Notes under the pieces: model-generated
Databases searched by the model: none
Seen by the model: the letters and a program-made list of their open reading frames with translations, nothing else
What the model was told of the DNA's origin: nothing
DNA from: Sophora flavescens
Lineage: Eukaryota; Streptophyta; Magnoliopsida; Fabales; Fabaceae
Assembly (NCBI GenBank): GCA_030762895.1
Contig: CM061062.1
Location: forward strand, 232,985,879-233,049,878
DNA length: 64,000 nucleotides
Reading direction: 5' to 3'
Position numbers and translations under genes: made by a program
In this document: positions 46,487-57,462 of the stretch, one piece after another
Layout: every line of letters starts with the position of its first letter
Numbering within the stretch: the stretch's first letter is position 1

Positions 46487-47504
46487 TCAAGTTGTAGTGT
46501 AGGTGGGCTCTCCCAAGGAGAGCTCTTCAACGGTTGCATTTTCAGGCACCGAGCTCTCATGGAATAGCTTCAAGTGCTGCCCATTAACCTTAAAAACTTT
46601 GTTGCTACCTGCAATTTTTATTTCTACCGCACCATGAGGGAAAACATCAGTGACAACAAATGGGCCAATCCACTTGGATCGAAGTTTCCCAGCCATCACC
46701 TTTAGGTGGGAGTTAAACAATAAAACCTGTTGGCCCACAGAGAATTCCTTCCTAGAAATCATATTATCATGGAAGTGCTTAGTTTTCTCTTTATAAATTC
46801 AAGAGATTTCATAGGCTTCCAACCTAAGCTCTTCAAGCTGCTGCAATTGGAGTTTCCTTTCAATGCCTGCTTTTTGCATTTCCAAATTACAGTTTTTGAC
46901 CGCCCAATAAGCATGGTGCTCAATCTCTTCAGGAAGATGACATGCCTTACCGAACACAAGTCTATAGGGAGACATCACTATTGGTGTCTTGAAAGCTATT
47001 CTTTGAGCCCAAAGTGCGTCTTCTAGACGACGGCTCTAGTCCTTCCTATTTGCTGCACCACTTTCTCTAAGATCTGTTTGATTTCTCTGTTTGAGATCTC
47101 AGCTTGCCCATTAGTTTGGGGATGATATGCAGTGGAGATCCTGTGCACAACTCCATACTTTCGGAGTAAAGCTTCCATGGTGCGGTTACAGAAATGAGTG
47201 CCTTGGTCACTTAGTCCTAGTGGGGACAGCTTCTACCCACTTTGAAACATAATCAACAACAAGTAGAATATAGAGAAAACCAAAAGATGCAGGGAAAGGA
47301 CCCATAAAGTCAATTCCCCACACATCAAACACCTCACAGAAAAGCATAGGTTGCTGAGGCATTTCACTCTTACGAGTGATGGCTGTACCTGCTGTCTGAC
47401 ACTATTTACAAGTGCGGTAAACCTCATAAGCATCTTTAAAAATGATGGGACAAAAAAATCCTGAATCTAGAATTTTTCTTGTAGTCCTTTGTGGCCCAAA
47501 ATGT
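46487..47504 (-). pseudogene. Athila integrase, deleted core
   Basis: The minus strand continues from RNase H-linker with the zinc domain; a stop lies between the two Cys (CK-stop-CQ, near 47400). The core starts VFDVWGIDFMGPFP (first Asp) near 47330. After KWVEAVPTR, near 47219, about 75 bases are missing, and the sequence resumes at LSDQGTHFCN with the second Asp. The Glu is present in NGQAEISNRE. The C-terminal part (46762-46487) has VGQQVLLFNSHL, GPFVVTDVFPHGAVEI and FKVNGQHLK and is open to its stop. Compared with the integrase at 1-1368 this copy is more damaged. Confidence 0.85.
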
Positions 47505-50269
47505 CCCTATACTTGAGAAGCATGAGAAAAATGCAGAATAGATTCAATCTCATAGTCAGGGACACATCTCCTAATTACCTGATCACTGCCAAATTTCCAA
47601 AGATATGGATCATCCCAAACATAGTATTTGGCATCACTCTTGAGTTTGTGAATTTGTGACCTAGTTGCACCTGTCAGAAAAACACCAGCAACAAGATAAT
47701 TAACAATATCAGCAAACCAAGGAGTTACCCCATGTAACTGTAAAAGCTGCTTATCAGGAAAGTCATCCTGAATGGGGGAAGGATCCTCATCCCTCTCTAT
47801 TCTGCTCAAGTGATCAGCCACTAAATTCTCAGCTTCACTCTTATCTTTAATCTCCACATTAAACTCTTGGAGCAACAACATCCACCGAATCAATCTCAGT
47901 TTTGCTTCTGGTTTCTTCAACAAGTACTTTAAAGCTGCATGGTCAGTGAAAACAACAACCTTGAAACCTAGCAAATATGATCTGAATTTATCAAGAGCAA
48001 AAACAATAGCTAGAAGTTCCTTTTCAGTAGTGGTGTAATTAGCCTGTGCAGCATCCAAAGTTCTAGAAGTATAATAAATCACATGGGCAGCCTTGCCCAC
48101 CCTTTGTGCTAGGACCGCCCCCACGACATAGTTAGAGGCATCACACATAATCTCAAAAGGGAGGGTACAGTCAGGAGGCTGAATGATGGGAGTAGAAGTC
48201 AATGCTTTCTTCAAGAAATCAAACGCCTTCTTGCAGTTGTCATCAAAGTTGAAAATGACATCATTCTTCAACAAGTTTGACAGAGGAAGAGCTATCTTGC
48301 TGAAATCCTTTATGAAGCTCCTGTAAAAACCTGCATGACCAAGAAAAGAGCGAATCTCACGAACGCAAGATGGGTAAGGCAGTGTAGAAATCACCTCAAT
48401 CTTAGCAGGATCTACTGAAATACCTTTTTCAGAAATAATATGCCCCAAAACAATTTCCTGTTCAACCATAAAATGACATTTTTCATAATTCAAAACAAGG
48501 TCAATTTCAACGCATCTCTCCAAAACCAGATTCAAACTATGCAAGCATGCATCAAATGAGGAACCATAAACAGTGAAATCATCCATAAACACTTCCATGC
48601 AATTCTCAATATATTCAGTAAAAGTACTAATCATGCATCTCTGGAATGTGCCAGGAGCATTGCAAAGACCAAATGGCATCCTCCTGTAAGCAAAAGTGCC
48701 GAAATGGGACGTGAAAGTTGTCTTTTCTTGATCCTCTAGTGCAATGTGGATCTGGAAGTAACCTGAAAAACCATCAAGAAAACAATAGTGTGATTCACCA
48801 GCTAGCCGTTCAAGCATCTGATCGATGAACGACAAAGGAAAGTGATCCTTTCTAGTAGCCTGGTTCAATCTCCTGTAATCAATGCAAACTCTCCAGCTAT
48901 TCTGAACTCTAGTGGGTACAAGTTCATTGCTTTCATTTTTTAACACCGTGAGTCCAGATTTCTTAGGTACAACTTGCACTGGACTCACCCAATTACTGTC
49001 AGAGATAGGATATATGATACCCGCATGCAAGAGTTTTGTTACCTCCTTCTTCACAACATCAAGAATCAAGGGGTTAAGCTGCCTTTGGGGCCGCCTAACT
49101 GTTTAAGCCCCATCCTCCAACAAAATCCTATGCATACACCTGGATGGACTAATACCTGGTATGTCAGCCAAGGCCCACCCAATCGCCTTCTTATGCTTCT
49201 TCAAAACCTGCAAGAGCATAGTTTCCTGGTCAAAATCAAGGTTAGAGGAAATTATAACCGGGAGTTTTTCATTCCTCTCTAAATAAGCATATTTCAGATT
49301 TTGAGGAAGTGGTTTAAGCTCTAGGAAGGGTGGATGCTCAATAGATGGTATGTTTAGGGCAGCCGTGCTGTCAAGAACTTCAGCTGCACAAACAACTTCA
49401 CTTACACTATCACCCTGCAAGGCAGCATCAATCTCATCACAAACAGCACAAGGGTCAGTGTTAGTACAATCAGCACATGAGTAAACATCATCAAAACAAA
49501 AAACAGATGGAAAATCAGCAGCTGCAACCAAATCATAATAAGTGTCATCAACAATTTTAGAGAGCAACTCTATTTGAAAAACAGAATTCTCTTCCAAGGG
49601 ATGCTTCATAGCATCGAAAATGTTGAATTTTGCAACAATATCACCAAATTCCATGGACATGGTTCCATCATCAACATCAATCTTTGTCTTCATCATTTTA
49701 ATGAATGGTCTGCCCAGAATGATTGCTGATCTGCTTGAATTTGTTTCCCCTGCCATGTCCAAGATGTTAAAATCAGCAGGGAAAATCAAGTAATTGACTT
49801 GAACAAGCACATCTTCCACCACTCCAATGGGGCGAGCATTGGTCCTGTTTGCCAACTGAATAGTGAGACTTGTATGCTCCAAAGGACCAAGATCAAGATT
49901 GTTGAAAACAGAAGTAGGCATGACATTAATGGAAGATCCTAAATCCAACATGCAATTGTCGAATTTACTATCCCCAATGGTATATGGAATAGCAAAAGTT
50001 CCCGGATCCTTGCATTTCTGTGGCATTGCCTGAGTGAGGGCTGAAACAGTAACCTTTTCAGGTGCAGGCTTAGGTTGAATGAGGGCTGAAACATTTCGCC
50101 CCAAATTGACTCTCTCATTACCCTTCAACCTCCTCTTGTGTGTGCACAAATCCTTCAGAAACTTTGCGTATTTCGGAACCTGCTTAATCGCATCAAGGAG
50201 CGGAATGTTTACTGCCACTTTTCTGAACACATCCAGAATCTCTCTCTCTCTCTTTGTCTTCCTCATCAA
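47505..50269 (-). pseudogene. Athila protease, RT and RNase H
   Basis: One minus-strand frame holds the gag-protease connection (PKYAKFLKDLCTHKRRL), the protease motif DLGSSINVMP near 49930, and RT from KAIGWALADIPGISP. A TAA near 49103 interrupts it before RRPQRQLNP. RT motifs are WVSPVQVVPKK, CIDYRRLNQATRKDHFPL, FLDGFSGYFQI and the catalytic MDDF near 48575. RNase H has MCDASNYVVGAVLAQ, YTTTEKELLAIVFA, FTDHAALKYLL and VADHLSRI. It stops at 47505 inside the integrase zinc domain (HASQV-stop-GHFG). DLGSS instead of DSG/DTG at the protease site is common in this lineage as far as I know. Confidence 0.9.
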
Positions 50270-51767
50270 CCTTTTTATTTTTCAGTACTCTTTGCGGGAA
50301 GGGAATTGGTGGCACATACTCTTTTTCAGCCTCAACAACAATAGAAGGTTCATGTGTTACCTCAGCAACTTTCTTATTTTTTTCAGGGGCTGGTTCTGCA
50401 ATCTTCCCGGATCTCAAAGTAATTTCACTCACATTAGGATTTGGGACATTAGGATTCACTACTAATTGTGCAGGTAGTTGGTTCGATCCTTGAGCTTGCT
50501 GCATGGCATTCATCGAAGTTGCAAGCTGTCCAATCTGTGTCTGCAAAGCATGAATACTAGAATCCATTCGCTGCTGAAACTGGAGATTGTTTGTAGCCAT
50601 TTGCTTGAGAAGGTCCTCTAGTGAAGGTCCAGAAGGTGCAGAGGTGGTCACTTGGGGAGAATTCTGTTGTGGTAACATCAGCTGTTGTTGTTGTGTGGAT
50701 GAGTTTCCATACCGAAGGTTTGGATGGTTTCTCCAGTTGGGGTGGTACTTATTAGTGGAAAGGTCAGGAATGTTGTACCTGTTCTGATTGTTGCCTTGAT
50801 TGTAAAGATTGGCTGCATATGCTTGAGGCAAATCAATGACCGACTCATCTTTCAGAATGGGACATGTATCAGTCAGGTGTTCAGGAGAAGTACAGATACC
50901 ACACAACCTTGCTATTTGAACTTTATCCACTGCCAACTGTTTCACTAAAGAAGTGAGCTCATCAAGTCTGGTTTCAAGGGCTTTGTTGGAGGAAGAAACA
51001 TGGATCTCATTCACACCCCTTGTCTCAACAAAATTGTTTTTGGTTGTGAACTGTTGGGAGTTGAGTGACATGTTCTCAATCAATGACTTTGCGGCAGCTG
51101 GAGTCTTATCAACAAGTTCTCCCCCGCTAGCAGCATCTAAAATGTTTCTGTCCATCGGTAGCAATCCCTCATAAAAGTAATGAATAAGCAGCTGCTCAGA
51201 AATCTGGTGCTGAGGACAACTGGACACCAACTTCTTAAATCTCTCCCAGTACTCGGCCAATGATTCATTGCCTTGTCTAATGCCACATATCTCCTTTCTG
51301 ATTGATGTATCTCTGGAGGCAGGGAAGTATCTCTCTAGGAATACTTTCTTCAAATCATTCCAGGTTGTAACGGAATTCGGCTCAAGATAATACTACCAAT
51401 CCTTCGCAGCACCTTGAAGTGAGAATGGGAAGGCTCTCAGCTTGATATGGTCTTCTGTTATTCCTTCCGGTCTCAAAGGTGTAGAGCAAACAACCTGGAA
51501 TTCTTTCAGATGCTTATGCGGATCCTCACTTGCAAGACCACTAAACCTTGGCAACAAGTGTATTAAACCAGATTTTAATTCAAAAGGAGCAACGACATCA
51601 GCATATTCAATACACAAACCATTATAATTAACATCAGGAGTAGCAAGCTGTCTTAATGTTCTTTGATCAGCCATGTTATCACTATTGGTTGGTGAACTAG
51701 TGCTAGCATGAATTTCTCTACGGAGTGTGTGCAAAGTTCTCTCAATTTCAGGATCAAAATCAAACAA
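50240..51767 (-). pseudogene. Athila gag
   Basis: The minus-strand frame starts MFDFDPEIERTLH at 51767, contains the gag domain (GLIHLLPRFSGLASEDPHKHLKEF), and hits a TAG near 51391 just after GAAKDW. It goes on in the same frame with WNDLKKVFLERYFPASR, a Gln/Asn-rich stretch and the zinc knuckle CGICTSPEHLTDTC near 50900. It ends with RSGKIAEPAPEK and PFPQRVLKNKK. Near 50240-50250, in a CT microsatellite, the frame changes to that of protease. In relatives gag and pol are usually one frame, so a slipped repeat is the simplest explanation. Confidence 0.88.
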
Positions 51768-51840
51768 GTCAGAACAACCAGACCTAGTAGCCAGAACTAA
51801 TTCAGAATTTAATCAACAAATTCATTAATAACAACAAGAG

Positions 51841-51858
51841 TCCCCGACAACGACGCCA
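51841..51858 (-). other. primer-binding site, tRNA-Asp-like
   Basis: On the minus strand TGGCGTCGTTGTCGGGGA, four bases after the 5' LTR. It resembles the complement of a plant tRNA-Asp 3' end, the primer reported for Athila-type elements; the exact tRNA is not proven here. Confidence 0.7.
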
Positions 51859-51862
51859 ATTT

Positions 51863-53137
51863 TGATCCGTTGTCGCACACGGGTCAAAAACGAGTGATTA
51901 GAAAAAAAACTGCAGTTAGGGCACGGCAACTCGAGTATCGTATCTCAAGGACTCTTGGATTATTATTAACCTAGAAATCGATTGGGGGGGGGGGGGGGGG
52001 GTTAGCTTCAATGAGAGAAGAATTGATTAAGAAAACAGTGCAATTAAGTGATTATCAATAAGCTAAAACGATTAATCTGCTGTTTCGGTTTCCCAACTAT
52101 CATTGATTCACATAAATTCCACGCCCTAAGCGGATTCTAATCTCTTTTCGATTGTAGCAATTAGACAAGCGCAATTGACACTATGAGATAGATGTTCCTA
52201 ATTTCCGAATTAAGCAAATGGATTGAAGCTCTCATGAATTAAGTAAACACGACAAACACAAGTGAATTAAGCAAACACGATCAAGGTATAGGAACATAGA
52301 ATCATCGAAATTAATCAACACTTATTCTATACAACTTGAATTAAGCAAACAAGGTATATAGCATAATATTGAAAGAGACAAGTAATTTGATCGGGAATTA
52401 TGGAACCTCAAGTACCGGTGGAAACCGATTACAGCAGACTAATCCCTGGTGATTAGTTCTCCATCACAAACATGATACAAACCCTTGGAATAGACTAAAA
52501 ATAATGAAAATTCTATATGATTTGCGTCTGCCCTGGTGCCTTTTATAAATCAGGATTCGCTTCACGGCCGTGACGTATTCTGCCAAGGGCGCGCATTCAA
52601 ATTCTAGCCTATCACGGTCGTGATGCCAATCACGGCCAGGCCGCGATGCTTTCTGACTTTGGGTGTTGATCTGTCACGGCCGTGACCTTCATCACGGCTA
52701 GGCCGTGATCAATTCTGTTTTTCAGGGTTCTCTCATCACGCCCGTGATGGGTATCATGACTGGGCCGTGATGCTTTCTGACTTTCAGGGTCTTCTCATCA
52801 CGCCCGTGATGGTCATCACGGCTGGGCCGTGATGCTCTCTGATCTTCATGGGTAGCTCATCACGGCCGTGACTAGTGTCACGGCCTGGCCGTGATGGCTT
52901 CTGCTTTAAGAGTCCTTCCCTTTTTGCTCTTCTTATTACCCTGAAAACTTGAAATAGCAGTAAATGCTTTATTTGACTCAAAATTAGATAAAATGTCCTA
53001 AAACTACTTAAGAGACTCAAAAGTTGCTTGAGGACAATTAAATCCAAATTCGGGCGAAAACGAGATTAAACTCGAGTAGTTAGTGCAAAAGCCATGGTCT
53101 TACTAGTTATAAAACTAGACGAGCCAGGGGCTTATCA
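51863..53137 (-). repeat. Athila 5' LTR
   Basis: The partner of 43782-45053. It contains a palindrome array at 52562-52895 and a run of 18 G at 51984-52001, where the other LTR has GGGGTCGGGGG. Confidence 0.92.
52562..52895 (-). repeat. palindrome array in Athila 5' LTR
   Basis: Same order of palindromes as in the 3' LTR at 44476-44810. Several stems that are broken in one LTR are intact in the other. Confidence 0.88.
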
Positions 53138-53410
53138 TTGATTATGGTGTGCAACTAAACCAATTTCCTATTAGATGTGACAATACAAGTGCAATTAACC
53201 TAACTAAGAATCCCATAATGCTCTCTAGAACTAAACACATAGAAATCAGACATCATTTCATTAGAGATCATGTTCAAAGTAGAGAAATTGAGATTGAATA
53301 TGTTGATACAACTAAACAACTTGCTGATATTTTTACCAAGCCCTTGAACAAGGAAAGCTTCTTTTTCATTAGATAAGAATTGGGCATAATTGATCAATCC
53401 TATATCTAAT
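53138..53410 (+). pseudogene. Copia D RNase H, second part
   Basis: After the duplicated TTGAT the RNase H of Copia D goes on: RCDNTSAINLTKNPIML, HIEIRHHFIRDHVQ, TTKQLADIFTKPLNKESFF. A TAA near 53374 replaces Arg seen in D2 and the frame ends with IIDQSYI near 53410. With 43613-43776 it forms one domain interrupted by 9.4 kb. Confidence 0.88.
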
Positions 53411-53914
53411 CTCTAAAGAAACTGTTTATATGACTGTATCTTTATATAAATATGCTCTTATTCTTGTATGATTTGATTTGGAATATCTATGAATGATTAG
53501 AAGAGAGTTTCATAAGAAATAGATTTGATCAAGAACACCTACGTACCTAACCCATGTACATGTGTAAAAACTGGAAATTTATTTTAAACATGGATGTGAT
53601 CAATAGCTGTATAGAGGTTCAGGAATGGATCCCCTGTGTTTTTAGTCTGATACATCCCTGTGATAAACAATTGTATTAAAATTCAGAGACACAATTCCTG
53701 AATGTCATAAGTATACACTGGTGTACTACAGGCATGTATGCAAAGTCTGATGAACTCAGAATACACAAGATTCTAATTCTGCTCGTCCACTAAAGTGACA
53801 GAAGCGCTCGTCCACACAAGTGACAGAAGCACTCGTCCACACATGTCTTTGGACTTGCTAAGTCCTTAATGAGAAGCTCCATCCAATGACGTGACATATG
53901 GAGCTCATCTACTA
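53411..53914 (+). other. Copia D internal non-coding segment with LTR-like motifs
   Basis: No ORF. At 53776-53870 three GCTCGTCCAC units and the word TCCAATGACGTG occur, the same motifs as in Copia D2, D3 and E LTRs. Their presence inside the internal region of D, whose own 5' LTR lacks them, suggests that a piece of another LTR was captured between RNase H and the extra ORF. Confidence 0.6.
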
Positions 53915-55201
53915 GGTTACGTTCAACCAGTTAAAGGAGTTGAGACTTCAAAGGCTCCTGAGAAAAAGAGGAACAAAGGAAAGGAAGTGGAATCTTCCAA
54001 AGAAAAGGAAATCAGTGAAAGTGCTGCTCCAACTTCATACATGGACAATGATGCTTTTCTTCAAAGGTATTTTTCTTATGATGAACAAAAGGAATAATTT
54101 AATCAAAACTTCAGATATAGAGAAATTCTTAAACCTTAGGTAATGGATGTAAAATATTTTGACGATAATGATTTTAACTTTCCTGAAATTATAGTCTGTC
54201 AAAAGCTCACTGAGTTTGTGCAAACTCAGTTTGACTATCACCCCTTACTGATCAAAGTCTTTCACTCGAATTTGGAAATGAATGCTAATGGAATTAGCTC
54301 TGAAGTTGAGGGAATTAAGATAAAAATGTCATTAGAGGAATTCAGTAATCTTGCTAACCTACCTTATTATGGACCTAGCATTGCTGGAAATGGTCCCAAA
54401 TCTGAGTGGTATAATGACTATGATAAAGAACTGGCTAGACCAGATTTATTTACCTCTAATGAACCTGAATCTAGAGCTACCTATACCAGTATGATGAGTG
54501 TAGAGGATAGACTTCTGCATTATGTTGTCTGCAGAATTTTAATTCCAAGAGGAGGAAATCACTCTATTCTGCATAACTATGATTTAATGCTTATGTGGGC
54601 TATGCTGAATGAGAAGCAAATCAGCTAGGGGTACTGTGTTACTGCACACATGATAGAATGCAAGAAAAGCAAGATGATGCTTGCCTACCCTTCACTGGCC
54701 TGTATAATCCTAGCTCATTTTAATGTTCCTTTTGATGAAGAAGAAAAGAAGCTTGCGAGAAGAATAACTCACAAGTTTGGTGAAGAAATTGTGAGCAAAA
54801 TGAAACTGAAGAAAGAAGATGGAAGATGGATAAGGAAAGCTGGAAACAAGGAAACTACTGCAACTGGTACTTCAACTGGACAAGAAAATGCACCTTCTGA
54901 TTTCCTGCAGAAAATGTTGAAAATGCTGGAAAATGTTAAGGAAAATCAAAAGAAAAATCATGAAATTGAAATGGCTGCAATTGCTGAAGTGAGTGAAAGG
55001 ATAAAAAGGGAAGAAAAGGACATTGTTAAACTCAAAGATGACCAAGGAGTGGACTTTCATTTCCCTGCACCTCCAGCTCAAACAGAAGAAGATGTTGATG
55101 TTGCAAACATTACAACAGCTGTTGTGAAGGAAACTGAGCACACCCTTGCTGAACCATCACCTAAAGGCCGAAACAAAAGAAAATCAAAAAGGAAGAACTA
55201 G
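53915..55201 (+). pseudogene. extra (env-position) ORF of Copia D
   Basis: One frame runs to the stop at 55201, broken only by stops at about 54095, 54137 and 54626. Its start is unclear because the 5' side is joined to LTR-like sequence. Order of parts: a Lys/Glu-rich stretch (SKEKEISES), a globular domain of about 200 residues (FVQTQFDYHPLLIKVFHSN, RLLHYVVCRILIPRGGNHS, DLMLMWAML), then a Glu/Lys-rich probable coiled coil (54900-55030), and a basic tail (RNKRKSKRKN). It lies between RNase H and the polypurine tract, the place of env-like ORFs of Sireviruses. The domain resembles what databases call 'putative plant transposon protein', from memory. No signal peptide or membrane span seen. Confidence 0.62.
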
Positions 55202-55486
55202 TTCTAGGAATTCATAAGAATTAGAACTTAGTTTTTGAAAGGTAAAATGCCTTAGTTTGTAATTTTGACTGATTGTTTCTGTTCTTTTTAATTTGTCCCT
55301 GCACCTATCCCTCTATCATGAACAATTTTATATGCTATGTTTGAATGTTTAAATGCTTGCCTTCTCTATTGATTTGAATGTTTCTTTTCTTTACCTTTTT
55401 GATAATGCCAAAAGGGGGAGGAAGAAGTATGATATAGAGAAGGGATAATAACAAATTATACATGCATATGTTGTGTGTGTGTGTGT
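55202..55486 (+). other. Copia D 3' non-coding region with polypurine tract
   Basis: GCCAAAAGGGGGAGG occurs near 55408, as in copy D2. A (TG)n run at about 55473-55486 marks the place where the 3' LTR was truncated: the first 1.3 kb of the LTR is missing. Confidence 0.75.
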
Positions 55487-55765
55487 ATCTAATACCTGTA
55501 CGAACCTGAATTGAAGTTCTTCCAGTTTGATTCAATCACTAGTTAATTGATAGCTGTGAGCTATGAACTTGAATCTTATTACTGATTTATCTTTCTAAAT
55601 TAATCCGTCTGTCCTCACCACATTCAATTCAAGATTTCCTAAAAAGCCCTTCACTGTTTTTGTAAAAGATCCCGAGGCAACTCGGATTTGAAAAGTAAAG
55701 TTTTTGAAAAGCTTTTTGAACACTCAATTCACCCCTCCTCTTAAGTCTTCAAAGCCAAAACAACA
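55487..55765 (+). repeat. Copia D 3' LTR, last 280 bp
   Basis: TATCTAATACCTGTACG...AACAACA matches the end of the 5' LTR from about 39145. It is followed by the AGGAT duplication at 55766-55770. Because the promoter and polyadenylation region upstream are lost, this LTR cannot act as a normal 3' LTR. Confidence 0.85.
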
Positions 55766-56752
55766 AGGATTGCCTGATATTTCATTTAAGAAAGATGTTT
55801 TGTGTGATGCATGTCAGAGAGGTAAACAAGTAAAATCAAGTTTCAAATCTTAGAAAGAAGTCACCTCCTCTAGACCTTTGCAATTGTTACACATGGATCT
55901 ATTTGGACCAGTCAGTGTAGCTAGCCTAGGTGGAAAGAAATATGGTTTTGTCATAGTTGATGACTAATCTAGATTTACATGGGTACTTTTCTTAACCCAA
56001 AAGGATGAGTCTTATAAGGTCTTTATGAAATTCATTAAAAAGTACAAAATGAGCAGGGTTTTTGTATCTATGCCATCAGAAGTGACCATGGAGGAGAATT
56101 TGAAAATGAGCAGTTCAAACTGTTCTGTGAGTAAAATGGTATTTCTCACAATTTCTATGCACCTAGAACTCCACAACAAAATGGAGTGGTTGAGATAAAG
56201 AACGGATCTCTTCAAGAGATTGGTAGAACAATGCTTAATAAAAATAATCTTCCAAAATACTTTTGGTCAAAAGCCATTAACACTACTTGTTATGTGCATA
56301 ACAGAATTCTGGTTAGACCTATCCTAAATAAGACTCCTTATGAATTGTGGAAAGGTAGAAAACCCAACATATCATACTTTCATGCATTTGGATGTGAATG
56401 TTCTATTCTTAACACAAAAGACTATCTTGGTAAATTTGACTCTAAAGTAGATAAAGGTATAGTCATTGGATATTCGGAAATGTCTAAAGCCTTCAGAATC
56501 TTTAATTCTAGAACTTCTGTTGTAGAAGAATCAATTCATGTAAAGTTTCATGATGGTTTAAAGTCTGATAGGGAACTATCAGATCTAGTGGATGATATTG
56601 TAGGTATTGAACTTAATCCTGTAGTAGAAGAATCTCAAGACAAGTCAAAGGTAGACGTGTCTGAAAATCAAACAAGTACTGATACGTCTGAAACACAATG
56701 TAAAGAAATATTGGAAATTCAAGACCTGTCATCTAGAAGATCTTATCATTGA
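55766..56752 (+). pseudogene. Copia B integrase, second part
   Basis: Continues the integrase of 37700-37781: zinc pair CDACQRGK, first core Asp in LLHMDLFGP, a stop in IVDD-stop-SRF, frame losses near 56060 and 56130, then QQNGVVE with Glu present near 56170. From 56186 a frame is open to 56752 with NNLPKYFWSKAINTTCYV, ILNKTPYELWKGRKPNISYF, GYSEMSKAFRIFNSRT and the linker. The linker motif SDLVDDIVGIELNP matches Copia A near 19370. The TPYELWKGRKP region corresponds to the point where the inverted Copia E copies end. Confidence 0.82.
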
Positions 56753-57462
56753 AAGTCCATCTGAAGGAGTTAGAACAAGATCTGCTTTCAATGAAAACAA
56801 AAACATGGCCTTCATATCAAATTTGGAACCCAAAAAGATTGAAGAAGCCTTACAAAATGAAAGCTAGATTCTAGCCATGCAAGAAGAACTGAATCAATTC
56901 AAGAGAAATGATGTTTAGACTTTAGTTTCTAAACCCAAAGATAAATCTGTTATTGGAACCAGATGGGTATTTAGAAACAAACTGGATGAAGATGGAAAAG
57001 TGGTCAGAAACAAAGCAAGTCTCGTTACTCAAGGATATAATCAACATGAAGGTATTGATTTCACTGAAACCTTTGCACCTGTAGCTAGATTAGAAGCAAT
57101 TAGAATTCTCATGTCTTATGCTGTACAAAATGATATAATTCTATCAAATGGATGTTAAAAGTGTATTTCTAAATGGAATAACTGAGGTGGAAGTTCATGT
57201 CAAGCAACCACCTGGGTTTGAGGATTCTGAAAAACCTCACCATGTCTATAAGCTTAAGAAAGCTTTATATGGACTCAAACAATCTCCTAGAGCTTGGTAT
57301 GATAGATTAAGCACATATCTAATGGAAAATAATTTCATTAGATGAAAAGTAGACACTACATTCTTCAAGAAATGCTCAAAGAAAGATTTCATAGTAGTAC
57401 AGATTTATGTTAATGATATTATTTTTGGTGCTACTAATGAAAAGCTCTGCAACGAGTTCTCC
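56753..57462 (+). pseudogene. Copia B reverse transcriptase, truncated
   Basis: RT words include NLEPKKIEEAL, WVFRNKLDEDGKVVRNKA, FTETFAPVARLEAIRIL and MDVKSVFLNG. Stops lie near 56864 and 56918, a frameshift near 57140 and a stop near 57345. The catalytic site near 57410 reads YVND, with Asn for the first catalytic Asp. It ends after CNEFS at about 57462, where a Gypsy RT begins; the word GAGTTCT lies on both sides (57454 and 57465). RNase H is absent. Confidence 0.82.

Larger units (their letters stand above)
43782..53137 (-). mobile_element. Athila-like Ty3/Gypsy element, complete, minus strand
   Basis: The element is 9356 bp with two LTRs (1272 and 1275 bp), a primer-binding site, gag, protease, RT, RNase H, integrase, a non-coding spacer and a polypurine tract, in that order on the minus strand. 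The 5-bp duplication TTGAT is perfect, so it is an original insertion. The two LTRs differ by eye at about 5 percent of positions, mostly C/T and G/A changes. All proteins carry stops or frameshifts. No env-like ORF is present. Confidence 0.93.
37782..55765 (+). mobile_element. Copia family D (Sirevirus-like), copy D, with nested Athila
   Basis: Full structural set: 5' LTR, primer site, gag, protease-integrase, RT, RNase H (split by the Athila insertion), extra ORF, polypurine tract and a 3' LTR reduced to its last 280 bp. It has a 5-bp duplication AGGAT. Without the inserted Athila it measures about 8.6 kb, within the usual Sirevirus size range. Coding parts have a lost start codon, stops, frameshifts and a large integrase deletion. 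Confidence 0.88.
34966..57462 (+). mobile_element. Copia family B (Sirevirus-like), host of nested element D
   Basis: Outer layer of the nest: 5' LTR (34966-36437), primer site, shortened gag, protease and integrase start to 37781, and then, after the 18-kb family D insertion, the rest of integrase, linker and RT (55771-57462). Protein order resumes exactly across the insertion (integrase words KKHNLVRG on the left, LPDISFKKDVLCDACQ on the right). RT stops at 57462, where a Gypsy fragment begins, so no ordinary 3' end is present. The LTR at 59185-60641 is a close relative. Confidence 0.82.
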
